Positions 17,963-26,704 of a stretch of DNA of 64,000 nucleotides are shown in pieces. Under the pieces are notes generated by a model. The model ran no database searches. It was not told the DNA's origin and was given only the letters and a program-made list of their open reading frames with translations. Within the stretch, counting starts at the first letter, position 1. Each line of letters opens with the position of its first letter. This stretch comes from an uncultured Duncaniella sp. Lineage in GTDB: Bacteria; Bacteroidota; Bacteroidia; Bacteroidales; Muribaculaceae. The translations under genes and the position numbers were made by a program. Where the stretch lies: positions 1 to 64,000 of the forward strand of contig NZ_CAJTQC010000010.1 of assembly GCF_910578445.1 (NCBI RefSeq), written 5' to 3'.

Positions 17963-19375
17963 CTATTTGCTGTTTTGTGTAAGGACTCCGTTACCCGGAC
18001 GATTGATTGCATTTGCCGGAAATACCATAGTCCACAGATGCGAATCAGGTGTAAGCGTATATGTCTTTCCGTCAAATTCTTTTGTAAGAGTACGGGCATA
18101 TGTCCCCTCGGCATTGTATCGCTTCATATCTATGAAAGGAATCATTGTATTCATCATTTCATTGTCTTTTGTACGACGTATGAGCTCGATGGCTTCAGCC
18201 GTTGTCGAAGCCGACGAAGGCTGATAGAAATCCGGATGTATACGCGATTTGCGGAGAACATCGAGAGTCTGGAGCGCATCGGCTACCGCACCATTGCGTG
18301 CCTGACACTCAGCCTTGATCATATATACCTCAGGAGTCGCGATACCGGCCAAATTATAGTAGCCGCTTAACATTCCACGATGATAGAGATCCGTAGATGA
18401 CTGATATTTCTTCCACCGGACAAGAAATTTCATATCGCCCTCTTCAAAACGGGCTGCACGCTCCTCGGATATATCCATATCGCCACACGGATAGTTCGGA
18501 TTGCCGTTACCGGAACAGAACCACAGATTTTCCACACATGTGTGTGACATAGGCGAAGTTATAGCCGTATAGTCTTCAGGATTTTCGATGCGGTCTTTAT
18601 AACTGTTGTAGAATTCCAACCAGTCAAATAGGTCAGAATGACGTTTGAGAGCCTCCTCGGCATGTAAAAGGGCGCTGTCGTAGTCACGCATAGAAAGGTA
18701 GACCCTTGCAAGACCACCTTCGACAGCAGCGCGATTAGGATGGATGGCAGTCATTGATGTCTCAGGAATCCCAAGCTCAATAGCCTTGTTGAAATCGGCA
18801 AGAATCTGGTCATAGACCTCCTTTACCGATCCCTGATGCCACGAAGATCCAAGGCCACCGCTATAAATTAATGGTATACCGGGGGTGGAGGCAGCCTTTT
18901 CAGGAGTATATGCATCCGCGTAATAGTTCACGACATGAAACAGCACAAATGCCCGTATGGCATAGGCATAAGCCATTACCTCGGCCTTTTGAGCCTCGGT
19001 CGCATCAGTCGCACCGGGCACTTCCTCGATGATTGTATTTGCTATGGCGATGATTCCATAACCGTTGTCAAATACATCTTCGGTCGATGCATTGAGCTCA
19101 ATTCTGTCGCGTGACTCTTTCCACATGTAATGTGCGGTACGAAGGTCATCGACATTACGGCAATTATTCGCTCCGACAAAACGGTCGTTGAGTAGATATT
19201 GATCCTGAAGCGATGGCAGATAGTTCGCCGAATATTCATAGCGCAACAGAGCCTCATAATCGGCAAGAGTCTTGGGTATACGCATGCCCTTAGGCATCAC
19301 ATCAATATAATTGTCGCAGCTGACAGAGATAACAGCAGCCAGCACAATAATGGCTAACGAAATATATTTTTTCAT
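17963..19375 (-). CDS. SusD/RagB-family outer-membrane nutrient-binding lipoprotein
   Basis: This 470-residue surface lipoprotein caps the SusC barrel and binds the substrate. The lipobox is in LAAVISVSCDNYIDVMPKG (Cys20). The SusD_N region (DYEALLRYEYS, AYAYAIRAFVLFHVVNYYAD) is followed by TPR-like helices (ARVYLSMRDYDSALLHAEEAL). The C-terminal RagB/SusD part ends with the usual LWTMVFPANAINRPGNG. It sits 32 nt after susC and 27 nt before the thioredoxin-like gene. The proportions suggest the SusD subfamily seen in non-glycan loci, though the substrate is unknown. Confidence 0.92.
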   Translation of the reverse strand: MKKYISLAIIVLAAVISVSCDNYIDVMPKGMRIPKTLADYEALLRYEYSANYLPSLQDQYLLNDRFVGANNCRNVDDLRTAHYMWKESRDRIELNASTEDVFDNGYGIIAIANTIIEEVPGATDATEAQKAEVMAYAYAIRAFVLFHVVNYYADAYTPEKAASTPGIPLIYSGGLGSSWHQGSVKEVYDQILADFNKAIELGIPETSMTAIHPNRAAVEGGLARVYLSMRDYDSALLHAEEALKRHSDLFDWLEFYNSYKDRIENPEDYTAITSPMSHTCVENLWFCSGNGNPNYPCGDMDISEERAARFEEGDMKFLVRWKKYQSSTDLYHRGMLSGYYNLAGIATPEVYMIKAECQARNGAVADALQTLDVLRKSRIHPDFYQPSSASTTAEAIELIRRTKDNEMMNTMIPFIDMKRYNAEGTYARTLTKEFDGKTYTLTPDSHLWTMVFPANAINRPGNGVLTQNSK

Positions 19376-19407
19376 GTATCTAATCTTTGATAATATATTG
19401 CGGTCGT

Positions 19408-22400
19408 TTAGAAACCGAGATTAAGTGAGAGCATATAGGTTGGTTTCTGATAGCCTCCTATCGAATGTTTGGCAGCTTTTGACTTTGCAAAAACGGCTAT
19501 GTTTTCCATACCCAACATCAAGCGAGCCTCTTTGGCATAAAACTTCGAGCACCACAGGCCGGGAACGTTATAGGAAAGAGATAGATTGCGGAAACGGATG
19601 TTGGACGCATCGCAGATGACAGCCGACGAGCGGTTGTAGAGGTCCATGTTGCAATAGAGCGACGGATTTTCACCGGCCACATAACGCGGGACATCTGTAA
19701 CATCCTCATCACCCGGAGTCTTCCACCGGTCATTGTAAGTAAAATCCGTACACCGGAGCTTATGTCCGCCTTCAAACAGGAACAGGGCAGAGAGCGTGAG
19801 GTCACGCCAACGGAGATTTGTGGAAAGTGAACCGCTGTAGGTCGGGGTATAACTTCCAAGATATATGATGTCGTCAAGATTTGTCGGAGTGTTGCTCGTG
19901 CATATGTTTCCTTCGGCATCATATACCTGTGGCAATCCTTCGGCGCTCAGGCCGGCCCATTTATATCCATAGAGAGCTGTAAACGGCACACCGACACGCG
20001 GGAAGGCTTCCGGCTGGTCGAGCTGCAAGAAATAGACAGGGGCTTCGACATTCACATAATCCACCTCAGAATGGTTGTAACCGATTACACCCTGCATGGT
20101 CCACGACCAGTCACGGTTCTGGATAATCGTTCCGTTGATATTCAATTCGAAGCCACGGTTTGTCATCTCACCATTATTGATGACATTTGTCGAGAAGCCC
20201 TGACCTTCCACCGAGACACCGTTGGATGAGGCAAGAAGGTCTGTGCCTTTCTTATTGTAGTATTCGACAGAACCGTTAAGACGGTTTGAGAAAAGGGCGA
20301 AATCTACGCCGACATTGGTAGTTGTGGTCTTCTCCCAACGTAGTTTCGGATTGGGACGTGAACTTATCGAGCCTTGTATGCCACCGACTCCGGGATGGGT
20401 ATTTGTCGAATACCATGCCACCGTGTATGGCCAGCGGTTCTTGGCAATATTACCGCCAATACCATAAGAAGCGCGCAGTTTGAGCATGTTGACCCATCCG
20501 GCCTTAAAAAATTCCTCCTGATCTATTCTCCATGCCACACCTGTCGACCAGATTGGCTTTCCCTGATACTCACTGCTTGTACCGTAGAGATTCGTGCGGT
20601 CAGTGCGGATTGAACCGTTTATCATATATCGGTTGTCGAAAGCATATGCGGCATTGGCATAGAATGAAATGAAACGGTTGGTCAGTTCGTTGATTGATGC
20701 AAAGTCGGTTGCAGCAATCCACGGACGGCTGAAAATGGCATTGGAAAACGATTGTATGGCCGACTGATCAACCACCGTCCATTGATTCAGGTCGTCGTCA
20801 TATCCATAAAGCGTATTACTCTCAAAACGAGTCTTGTTGTGGCGCATCTCCATACCGGCTATTGCGGTAACATCATGCAACCCGGCGAAATTCTTGTTAA
20901 AATCAAGCTGATTTCTGAAGTTATATGAGCGTTGGTCATTAGTGCCATTCGAATATATATCACCGTAAGGAAGATTGAACTGAGCATTGACTCCGTCAGG
21001 CGATGAGGCGAAATTATTGATTTTATTACGCACCGCATAAGTCTCTTTCTCTGCAATCTGTTGGCGACGGAAATTACCGAATTCATACTGGAACTGCGTC
21101 GTAAAGCGCAGCCAGTCGGTTATTTTGAAATTCAGACGTGCATAGACCCGTGTCAGCAGGTCGCTCGTGGTCGAATTTGAACGGCCGAGTTCGTCCATAG
21201 GATCAATGTCTTCGCTGTAGAGTCCATACTTGTTAATGGCATTTAGGCGCGACTGGGTTAACCGGTCTTCCTGACGGCTGACAATGGTCGAACCATCTTC
21301 ATTGTAGAAACTCATATAGGGAGCAACTGTGAAACCGGGCGAAGAAAGGAAATATGTCTGTGTCTGCGAACCTGTATAATTGACATAAGCACCGAGGTCG
21401 ACCGAAAGCCAACGGGTCATGTCGATCGTGTTGCGCAAGGATATATCAAGAGCATCCCTATGTGAATTTATAGCATCGTAATTATCTCGGTTATACGAAA
21501 CTGTCCCGACGAAGCTGTTGCGTTCGCCCGACGACGAGAGTGAGAGGCTATAGCGCTGCGTTGTAGCGTCACGACGCTCGATGTCATCGACCTCATCATA
21601 GTAACGGTAGCCCTGCGATGCCCAACCATCAAGCATCGAATTTAATTGCTGTTCGCTTATCATCCCGGCATAGCGCTGATATATAGCCTTGGTGTGAGGA
21701 GAAAGATTGCCACTGTTACGCAGCATATTGGCAGCATACTCAGCCGCACCGTCACCATTGAAGTTAGGGTTCTGCGACATCCAGTCGCGGGCTTCAGCAA
21801 TCACCTCGGCCGCATCAGGCGTATATGTATTGTAACGTTTATATGGAGTTATCGAAAAGGTTGCCGAAGCCATGACATTGACCTTACCTTTCTGAGCTTT
21901 GCGGGTGGTGATGACGATGACACCGTTGGCGGCTCGTGCACCATAAATCGAAGCGGCAGCGGCATCCTTAAGGACTGTTATGCTTTCAATATCATCGACA
22001 TTTATATCAGGCACAGACTCACTGAATGCTCCGCCGGCATAAGTGACTTCCGTACGTTCAACCGGAAAACCGTCAACCACATAGAGAGGTGTCGTGATTC
22101 CCTGCATAGATGTCGTTCCGCGTATCTTACCGTCAGTATAACCGGCGATATGTCCCTCAAGCATATCACTTACGGAAGTCAAACGCTGGTTTTCAAGCTG
22201 TTTCCGGTCTATTTTCGCAAAAGAACCGGTAGTGCGTTCTTTTGACAGCGTCTGATAGCCGGTGACCACTACTTCATCGAGCATTTCATCGTTTGGCTGC
22301 AACGCTATCTTATAGGAATCATCTGAAGTCAGTTTGACTTTCTTTGTCAGATAGCCGAGAAAATAGGCTTCAATCTCAGCGGTAGACTGTGGTACGGTAA

Positions 22401-22608
22401 GGGAAAAATGTCCGTGAAGATCCGTTATGACCATCGCCACGGAATTGTCGGAACTTCGGGGTATTTCTCTGACGGTCGCACCTGCAAGCGGTTCGTTGTT
22501 CTCATCGACCACTATGCCGGAAATTGTACGCGCTCCGGCACTGAATGTGACAACGAGAGCGATGACCGCCATGAGACCTCTGTTGATAAAGTCGGTTAAG
22601 GTTTTCAT
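19408..22608 (-). CDS. SusC/RagA-family TonB-linked outer-membrane transporter
   Basis: This 1066-residue TonB-dependent porin moves a substrate delivered by SusD across the outer membrane. A signal peptide is followed by a carboxypeptidase-regulatory-like domain (ISGIVVDENNEPLAGATV, about 28-110). The SusC motif DEVVVTGYQTLSKERTTGSF and the plug domain (ITVLKDAAAASIYGARAANG) come next, then a 22-strand-type barrel ending in YMLSLNLGF. No N-terminal signalling (STN) domain is present, so control is probably by the adjacent TPR/AraC regulator and not by an anti-sigma factor. It is the first gene of a three-gene operon. Confidence 0.94.
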   Translation of the reverse strand: MKTLTDFINRGLMAVIALVVTFSAGARTISGIVVDENNEPLAGATVREIPRSSDNSVAMVITDLHGHFSLTVPQSTAEIEAYFLGYLTKKVKLTSDDSYKIALQPNDEMLDEVVVTGYQTLSKERTTGSFAKIDRKQLENQRLTSVSDMLEGHIAGYTDGKIRGTTSMQGITTPLYVVDGFPVERTEVTYAGGAFSESVPDINVDDIESITVLKDAAAASIYGARAANGVIVITTRKAQKGKVNVMASATFSITPYKRYNTYTPDAAEVIAEARDWMSQNPNFNGDGAAEYAANMLRNSGNLSPHTKAIYQRYAGMISEQQLNSMLDGWASQGYRYYDEVDDIERRDATTQRYSLSLSSSGERNSFVGTVSYNRDNYDAINSHRDALDISLRNTIDMTRWLSVDLGAYVNYTGSQTQTYFLSSPGFTVAPYMSFYNEDGSTIVSRQEDRLTQSRLNAINKYGLYSEDIDPMDELGRSNSTTSDLLTRVYARLNFKITDWLRFTTQFQYEFGNFRRQQIAEKETYAVRNKINNFASSPDGVNAQFNLPYGDIYSNGTNDQRSYNFRNQLDFNKNFAGLHDVTAIAGMEMRHNKTRFESNTLYGYDDDLNQWTVVDQSAIQSFSNAIFSRPWIAATDFASINELTNRFISFYANAAYAFDNRYMINGSIRTDRTNLYGTSSEYQGKPIWSTGVAWRIDQEEFFKAGWVNMLKLRASYGIGGNIAKNRWPYTVAWYSTNTHPGVGGIQGSISSRPNPKLRWEKTTTTNVGVDFALFSNRLNGSVEYYNKKGTDLLASSNGVSVEGQGFSTNVINNGEMTNRGFELNINGTIIQNRDWSWTMQGVIGYNHSEVDYVNVEAPVYFLQLDQPEAFPRVGVPFTALYGYKWAGLSAEGLPQVYDAEGNICTSNTPTNLDDIIYLGSYTPTYSGSLSTNLRWRDLTLSALFLFEGGHKLRCTDFTYNDRWKTPGDEDVTDVPRYVAGENPSLYCNMDLYNRSSAVICDASNIRFRNLSLSYNVPGLWCSKFYAKEARLMLGMENIAVFAKSKAAKHSIGGYQKPTYMLSLNLGF

Positions 22609-22628
22609 GAAATGGACAATAAATTGGT

Positions 22629-22761
22629 TAAACTTTCATTTGCAAATTAACCATAAAATAATGAAACAAAGGCAAATTTACTATTACAATGTCGGAAATT
22701 TTGCCGTTTATGGAATGATTCATAAGCTAAAGCCGATAAATCATAGCAAAATGAAAGTTTA
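22629..22761. repeat. 13-bp inverted repeat flanking the susC promoter
   Basis: TAAACTTTCATTT (22629-22641) recurs in inverted orientation as AAATGAAAGTTTA (22749-22761), 107 bp apart. The likely susC -7 element lies between them. The pair could be two regulator-binding sites or the ends of an invertible segment; the first is more likely, since no recombinase is adjacent. Confidence 0.5.
22673..22680 (-). promoter_or_regulatory. -7 element of the susC operon
   Basis: TAAATTTG on the minus strand, about 65 nt before the susC ATG. No TTG or TTTG is found at the proper -33 distance, which fits a promoter needing an activator. Confidence 0.5.
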
Positions 22762-22775
22762 CCATCCGCTGATGG

Positions 22776-24677
22776 TTATGATTTGTCACTGTCCACATCA
22801 GAGGTCTGGCCGGTCGCTATCGAACGGGACTTTTCACGGAAAGCAGCCGGAGTCATGCCTGTAGCCTCACTGAACTTATTATAGAAAGTGGTCATGGAAT
22901 TATAGCCCAGTTCCGATGACAGGGCTTTGAGTGGTGTGTCGCATTCCGGATCTGAAAGACGGCGGATAGCCTCCTTGGCACGAAGGCTGTTGATGAACTG
23001 AGGGAAAGTCATGCCGTAGACCTCATTAACCAACCGCGACACATAAGTGCGGTTCGTATCAAGCATCTGGGCGATTTTGTCTTTCGAGATTAGATTGTCC
23101 GTATAAATGGCCGGATCGAGCATCAGGCTCTCGAATGCCACTATAAGCCTGTCAGGAATAGGTGATTTCTTTGGCGAAGATGAATCAGCACCGACAGCAG
23201 TGCCAACATTGGTGTCAGCAATCTGTCCATCATGGTCATCCGGAAAACCAGCATCGTTGATTTTCCCTTGTTCTTGGAAAGAGCCGGAGGATAGTCTCTC
23301 CTCAAGCTGACGGATTGTAGCGCGCAAGCGTATTTCCTCACGTGCAGCCTCAGTGGCCTGCTTTACGATAGTCGAGTAAAGCAGGCTCTTACGCCTGTAG
23401 AGGTATATGAAACTTCCCGATAAAACAATAGCGATGGAGATGGCTGCAATAAGAAAATTGACTATGCGTTCTTTTTCAAGCAGCTCGACACGCTGACGGT
23501 TGACCTCGTTGTCAGCTCGCTCAAGATCATATTTGCTCTTTATATGCTCTATTACCGACTCCTTCTCGGCATTGTCATCAATATTGTTTTCATTATCCGC
23601 TATGCTGAGAAACTGTTTGGCAAGCTGAGTATTGCCAAGCTTTCGGTTAGTGGAAGCGAGAGCCTTAAGCACATCCTGACGGAAAATGCCGCAATGTCCG
23701 CTATCGGTAACCTTAAGAGCCGAATCGAGCAGGGAAAGGGCCTCGGAATGTCTGTGTTTTGAAAAAAGTATGTCGGCATACTCGATGAAACTTCTGACAT
23801 CGCCCTCATTGTGGTTTGCCTTCAGCAAGTCAATCGACTGTCTGAAACACTCGACTGCCTCAGAATCACGTCCCTGCTGACGCAACAACACACCATATAT
23901 ATAATAGAGTGAAGAACCGTCACGAATGGAATCTGAATGAAGAATGATTTCAGCCTCGCGGATATAGTCAAGAGCCTTCGATGTGTCGGTTTTGCGCAGG
24001 GCATAGGAATAGGCAGCAGTCATCGCACCGGTGTAACGCAGAAAATTATCCTTGTTTTGCTTACCATGTCTATAACATTCAAGCGCATATCGGAGTCCGG
24101 CGGGATCGTCGTTCAGAGAATAGATTGATGCTATGTTGACAAGCAGCAATGAATGCAGACGTTCGTTGGCTGAGCGCTTGGCAGCATCGAGCCCATTGAA
24201 AAAATGACGCAATGCTCCCGGAAAATCTTTTTCAATATTAGAGGCATACAGACCGAGACCGTTGTAGACGGATGCAAGAGCAGAATCATTGCCATATTTC
24301 AGACATAAAAGCTCCGCTTCATGGAGATGCCGGTAACTGTGGCCTACACTGTCGTTGAACAGAAAACCTTGCCCGAGAATAAGATTTCCATAGATGTCGG
24401 CCTCCTGAGCTGGGCGCCCATGACTTTTATCCGCAATTTCAAGCAAACGATGTCCGCAGATTATCGCACTGTCAAAATCTGCTCTGTTGAGTGCGGTCAT
24501 TCCTTCGGCACGAAGATGGCCTATATCGGATAGAGGCCGGTCAATTCCGGCATGTATATGTCCATCTGGCCTGCATGTGGGCATGAAGGCGGAGAGGATT
24601 ATGGCGAGTAAGTATAGTCCAATGTGTATTGTGTGTTGTCGGGCCATTTGGATAAAAAAATTTGCAAGCGGATTCAT
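22776..24677 (-). CDS. Membrane-anchored TPR regulator with AraC-type DNA-binding domain
   Basis: The product has up to 633 residues. After an N-terminal signal or anchor segment (IGLYLLAIILSAF), a long array of tetratricopeptide-like helices fills about 45-400, probably periplasmic. A transmembrane helix lies at about 404-427 (FLIAAISIAIVLSGSFIYLY) and a coiled coil follows. An AraC-family helix-turn-helix domain is at about 533-626 (DKIAQMLDTNRTYVSRLVNEV, ALSSELGYNSMTTFYNKF). Such proteins pass an outside signal straight to DNA and usually control the neighbouring sus-like genes, here directly downstream. ATG 24647 (MARQHTIH) is an alternative start 10 codons in; the longer start lies within a large inverted repeat. 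Confidence 0.85.
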   Translation of the reverse strand: MNPLANFFIQMARQHTIHIGLYLLAIILSAFMPTCRPDGHIHAGIDRPLSDIGHLRAEGMTALNRADFDSAIICGHRLLEIADKSHGRPAQEADIYGNLILGQGFLFNDSVGHSYRHLHEAELLCLKYGNDSALASVYNGLGLYASNIEKDFPGALRHFFNGLDAAKRSANERLHSLLLVNIASIYSLNDDPAGLRYALECYRHGKQNKDNFLRYTGAMTAAYSYALRKTDTSKALDYIREAEIILHSDSIRDGSSLYYIYGVLLRQQGRDSEAVECFRQSIDLLKANHNEGDVRSFIEYADILFSKHRHSEALSLLDSALKVTDSGHCGIFRQDVLKALASTNRKLGNTQLAKQFLSIADNENNIDDNAEKESVIEHIKSKYDLERADNEVNRQRVELLEKERIVNFLIAAISIAIVLSGSFIYLYRRKSLLYSTIVKQATEAAREEIRLRATIRQLEERLSSGSFQEQGKINDAGFPDDHDGQIADTNVGTAVGADSSSPKKSPIPDRLIVAFESLMLDPAIYTDNLISKDKIAQMLDTNRTYVSRLVNEVYGMTFPQFINSLRAKEAIRRLSDPECDTPLKALSSELGYNSMTTFYNKFSEATGMTPAAFREKSRSIATGQTSDVDSDKS

Positions 24678-24703
24678 GATTTCGGATGTCCGCTTGCAAA
24701 TTT
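24658..24703 (-). repeat. Perfect 15-bp inverted repeat at the regulator start (operator or terminator)
   Basis: AAATTTGCAAGCGGA (24658-24672) and its exact complement (24689-24703) are separated by 16 nt that contain the first regulator ATG. One arm overlaps the regulator's -7 element. Read on the minus strand, the stem is followed by a run of Ts, so it could also end transcripts from pspC. Confidence 0.7.
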
Positions 24704-24727
24704 AAATAAAATTGGTCTTTACGACAA
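24697..24727 (-). promoter_or_regulatory. Promoter of the TPR/AraC regulator
   Basis: TTG (24727-24725), 20 nt, TAAATTTG (24704-24697) on the minus strand. It overlaps one arm of the 15-bp inverted repeat, so a protein bound there could block initiation. Confidence 0.6.
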
Positions 24728-24793
24728 GAAGTTAAAGATATGGATGCCGCTTTAATCCGTATTTCCGGTTCATACGGCGGCTGTCATACGGAT

Positions 24794-26023
24794 TCATGCT
24801 GCCATGGCAGGAGCTATCAGCACGGCTGACGGAATTACGGCATGACGTGTGAGCGACGGAATGGCTGAAGCTGTTTCAGCTACCTGTGACAGCGATTCGA
24901 TTGATGAGGTGAGGGAGAATGAGATTGGTTCGGCCATTGAATAGAATGTGGAGAAGGCCTGATCTTCATAATGGTCAGCAAGACCGCTGAGCACGACGGC
25001 CACGGCTATGATGATGATTTCAAGAATCACAGCTGTTATAATCCCGGCTTTCGATGGCGTCTTGGCCTTGAACAGCACACACGACGCTACCCATGTGACA
25101 GCAAGAGCCGGCAGAAGGATGGCACAGAATATAGCGACCCCACCCCATGAAGAGAAATAAGGGGCTGCCGTTTCCAGAATATCAAGGCCATCGAGTATGG
25201 TAGTCGCGCCACTCGTCCAGTAAATGATGATTCCGCAGATTGCCACGAGAATAAGGCAGCAGAACACGATAGCTGTCACCGCAGCTATAAGCCCGAAAAA
25301 TCCGAGGATAAATTTAGCGGCTATGGAAAAGAACGTGTTGACGAAATAGGCAAACGACGATGTGTCCGTGTCAGGAACAGGAGCGGCCGGGGGGACAGAA
25401 TTGTTGATGACAGTCTGTCCGATATTGTCGAGAGTCACCGGCTGTCCCTGCATTTCAAGAATCTCACGCGGAGTACGCGCCACGGGTATTACCATCCATG
25501 CCACGAGATAGATAATCACGCAAGGCCAGAAGTAGGTGCAGAGCGTAAGGACCACAAACAGGATTCGCATGACGGTCACGTCCCAGTCGAAATATTGCGA
25601 AAGTCCGGCAATGACACCTCCGAACACACGGTGGCGTATGTCCCTGAAAAGACGCTTGTGGACAGGCGGAGGCGTACATGACCGTGTGCCGTTGAAAGGC
25701 GGGACATTCTGCGAATCGCACCCGTCTTCCGACTCGTCAGCCCCGGATGAAGCCGGTTGGGAGTCATCTGACAGCTCTTCCGGACGGCCCATCGTCTCAA
25801 TGACGCGGTTGACATCCTCAAGCACAATGACGTTTGCACCGAGGCGTATGCGCTCGTCAAAATGTTCGGAGATTCGCGACTCTATGTCATTGACTATTTC
25901 CTCACCCTCTGCGCCGGTAAATGTCGTACGGAGCTGGGAGAGATAATCGAGAAGCAGTTTATAGGCGTCTTCGTCGATATAAAATATTTTACCGTTGATG
26001 TTGACGGGAAATGTCTTTTTCAT
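24794..26023 (-). CDS. PspC-domain multi-pass membrane protein
   Basis: The product has 409 residues. The N-terminal cytoplasmic part (MKKTFPVNINGKIFYIDEDAY to about 95) resembles the region paired with PspC in Bacteroidetes. A PspC domain (RLFRDIRHRVFGGVIAGLSQYFDWDV) follows at about residues 125-185. Several hydrophobic helices come after it (about 230-350). PspC-type proteins are linked to membrane-stress responses. The start codon overlaps the padR stop by 4 nt, so the two are translationally coupled and PadR probably controls it. Confidence 0.85.
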   Translation of the reverse strand: MKKTFPVNINGKIFYIDEDAYKLLLDYLSQLRTTFTGAEGEEIVNDIESRISEHFDERIRLGANVIVLEDVNRVIETMGRPEELSDDSQPASSGADESEDGCDSQNVPPFNGTRSCTPPPVHKRLFRDIRHRVFGGVIAGLSQYFDWDVTVMRILFVVLTLCTYFWPCVIIYLVAWMVIPVARTPREILEMQGQPVTLDNIGQTVINNSVPPAAPVPDTDTSSFAYFVNTFFSIAAKFILGFFGLIAAVTAIVFCCLILVAICGIIIYWTSGATTILDGLDILETAAPYFSSWGGVAIFCAILLPALAVTWVASCVLFKAKTPSKAGIITAVILEIIIIAVAVVLSGLADHYEDQAFSTFYSMAEPISFSLTSSIESLSQVAETASAIPSLTRHAVIPSAVLIAPAMAA

Positions 26024-26385
26024 TCTTCTGTGATATTTGAGGTGTTAGAGATAATTGTCTGGTCGGAGAGAAGAAGATTGACTGAGCGGGATATGTCGTC
26101 CCATGAAGACTGAAGCTGGCCGAGGAAATCAAGTCCGAGCGGAGTGATGGAATAATATTTCCTTGGTGGCCCCTGCATCGACTCTTCCCAGCGATAGGAA
26201 AGCAGTCCGTCGTTCTTAAGGCGGGTGAGGAGAGGATAGAGAGTCCCTTCCATCACGATGAGATGAGCTTCCTTAAGCCGCGCTATCATCTCGGAAGCGT
26301 AGGCGTCGCCACGCTTGAGGAGGAGAAGAACGCAGAACTCAAGCATGCCTTTGCGCATCTGTGATTTGAGATTGTCTATGTTCAT
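26020..26385 (-). CDS. PadR-family transcriptional regulator
   Basis: This 121-residue winged-helix protein (MNIDNLKSQMRKGMLEFCVL, EMIARLKEAHLIVMEGTLYPLLTRLKNDG, YYSITPLGLDFL) carries the PadR motifs for recognition helix and wing. A dimerising C-terminal helix follows. It is the first gene of a padR-pspC pair. An 11-bp direct repeat overlaps its promoter and is the natural candidate for its own operator. Confidence 0.93.
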   Translation of the reverse strand: MNIDNLKSQMRKGMLEFCVLLLLKRGDAYASEMIARLKEAHLIVMEGTLYPLLTRLKNDGLLSYRWEESMQGPPRKYYSITPLGLDFLGQLQSSWDDISRSVNLLLSDQTIISNTSNITEE

Positions 26386-26452
26386 GTTTCAGTTGATGAT
26401 GTTGATTGTAAGTTGCGCCAACGGAGACGTGCACTTATTTCCGTTGACGTTG

Positions 26453-26483
26453 CAAAGATATGGAGTCGCAAGGTACTATGCAA
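26453..26483 (-). promoter_or_regulatory. Promoter of padR-pspC
   Basis: TTG (26483-26481), 20 nt, TATCTTTG (26460-26453) on the minus strand. It lies 67 nt before the padR ATG. Confidence 0.65.
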
Positions 26484-26496
26484 TACAAGGTACTAT
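26469..26496. promoter_or_regulatory. Direct repeat overlapping the padR promoter (putative operator)
   Basis: CAAGGTACTAT occurs twice in the same orientation, at 26469-26479 and 26486-26496, 17 bp start to start. One copy lies in the spacer and the other just upstream of the -33 element. This suits a repressor that blocks its own promoter. Confidence 0.55.
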
Positions 26497-26591
26497 TAAA
26501 TAACAAATTTTAACACAACCTGTCTCCGTTAAATATACATTTCATTTGTTAAATCATCAATAGGGACGCCCTTACAATTGACAGGTCTGAG

Positions 26592-26622
26592 TTGCAGAGT
26601 TAGAGAATAATTTGTAATTTTG
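26592..26622 (+). promoter_or_regulatory. Promoter of dapA
   Basis: TTG (26592-26594), 20 nt, TAATTTTG (26615-26622), 82 nt before the dapA ATG. Confidence 0.65.
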
Positions 26623-26704
26623 CAATAGATTAGGCGGTTTCAATTCGGAATTGTCGTCATTGTTTAGATAAAACTGACACATTATTAAAAAAATACTGAT
26701 TTTT

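Noticed and set aside
22629..22761. Proven invertible promoter (inverton)
   Set aside because: The repeats fit, but both flanking genes are on the same strand and no invertase is nearby; two binding sites for a regulator explain it as well. Listed as a repeat only.
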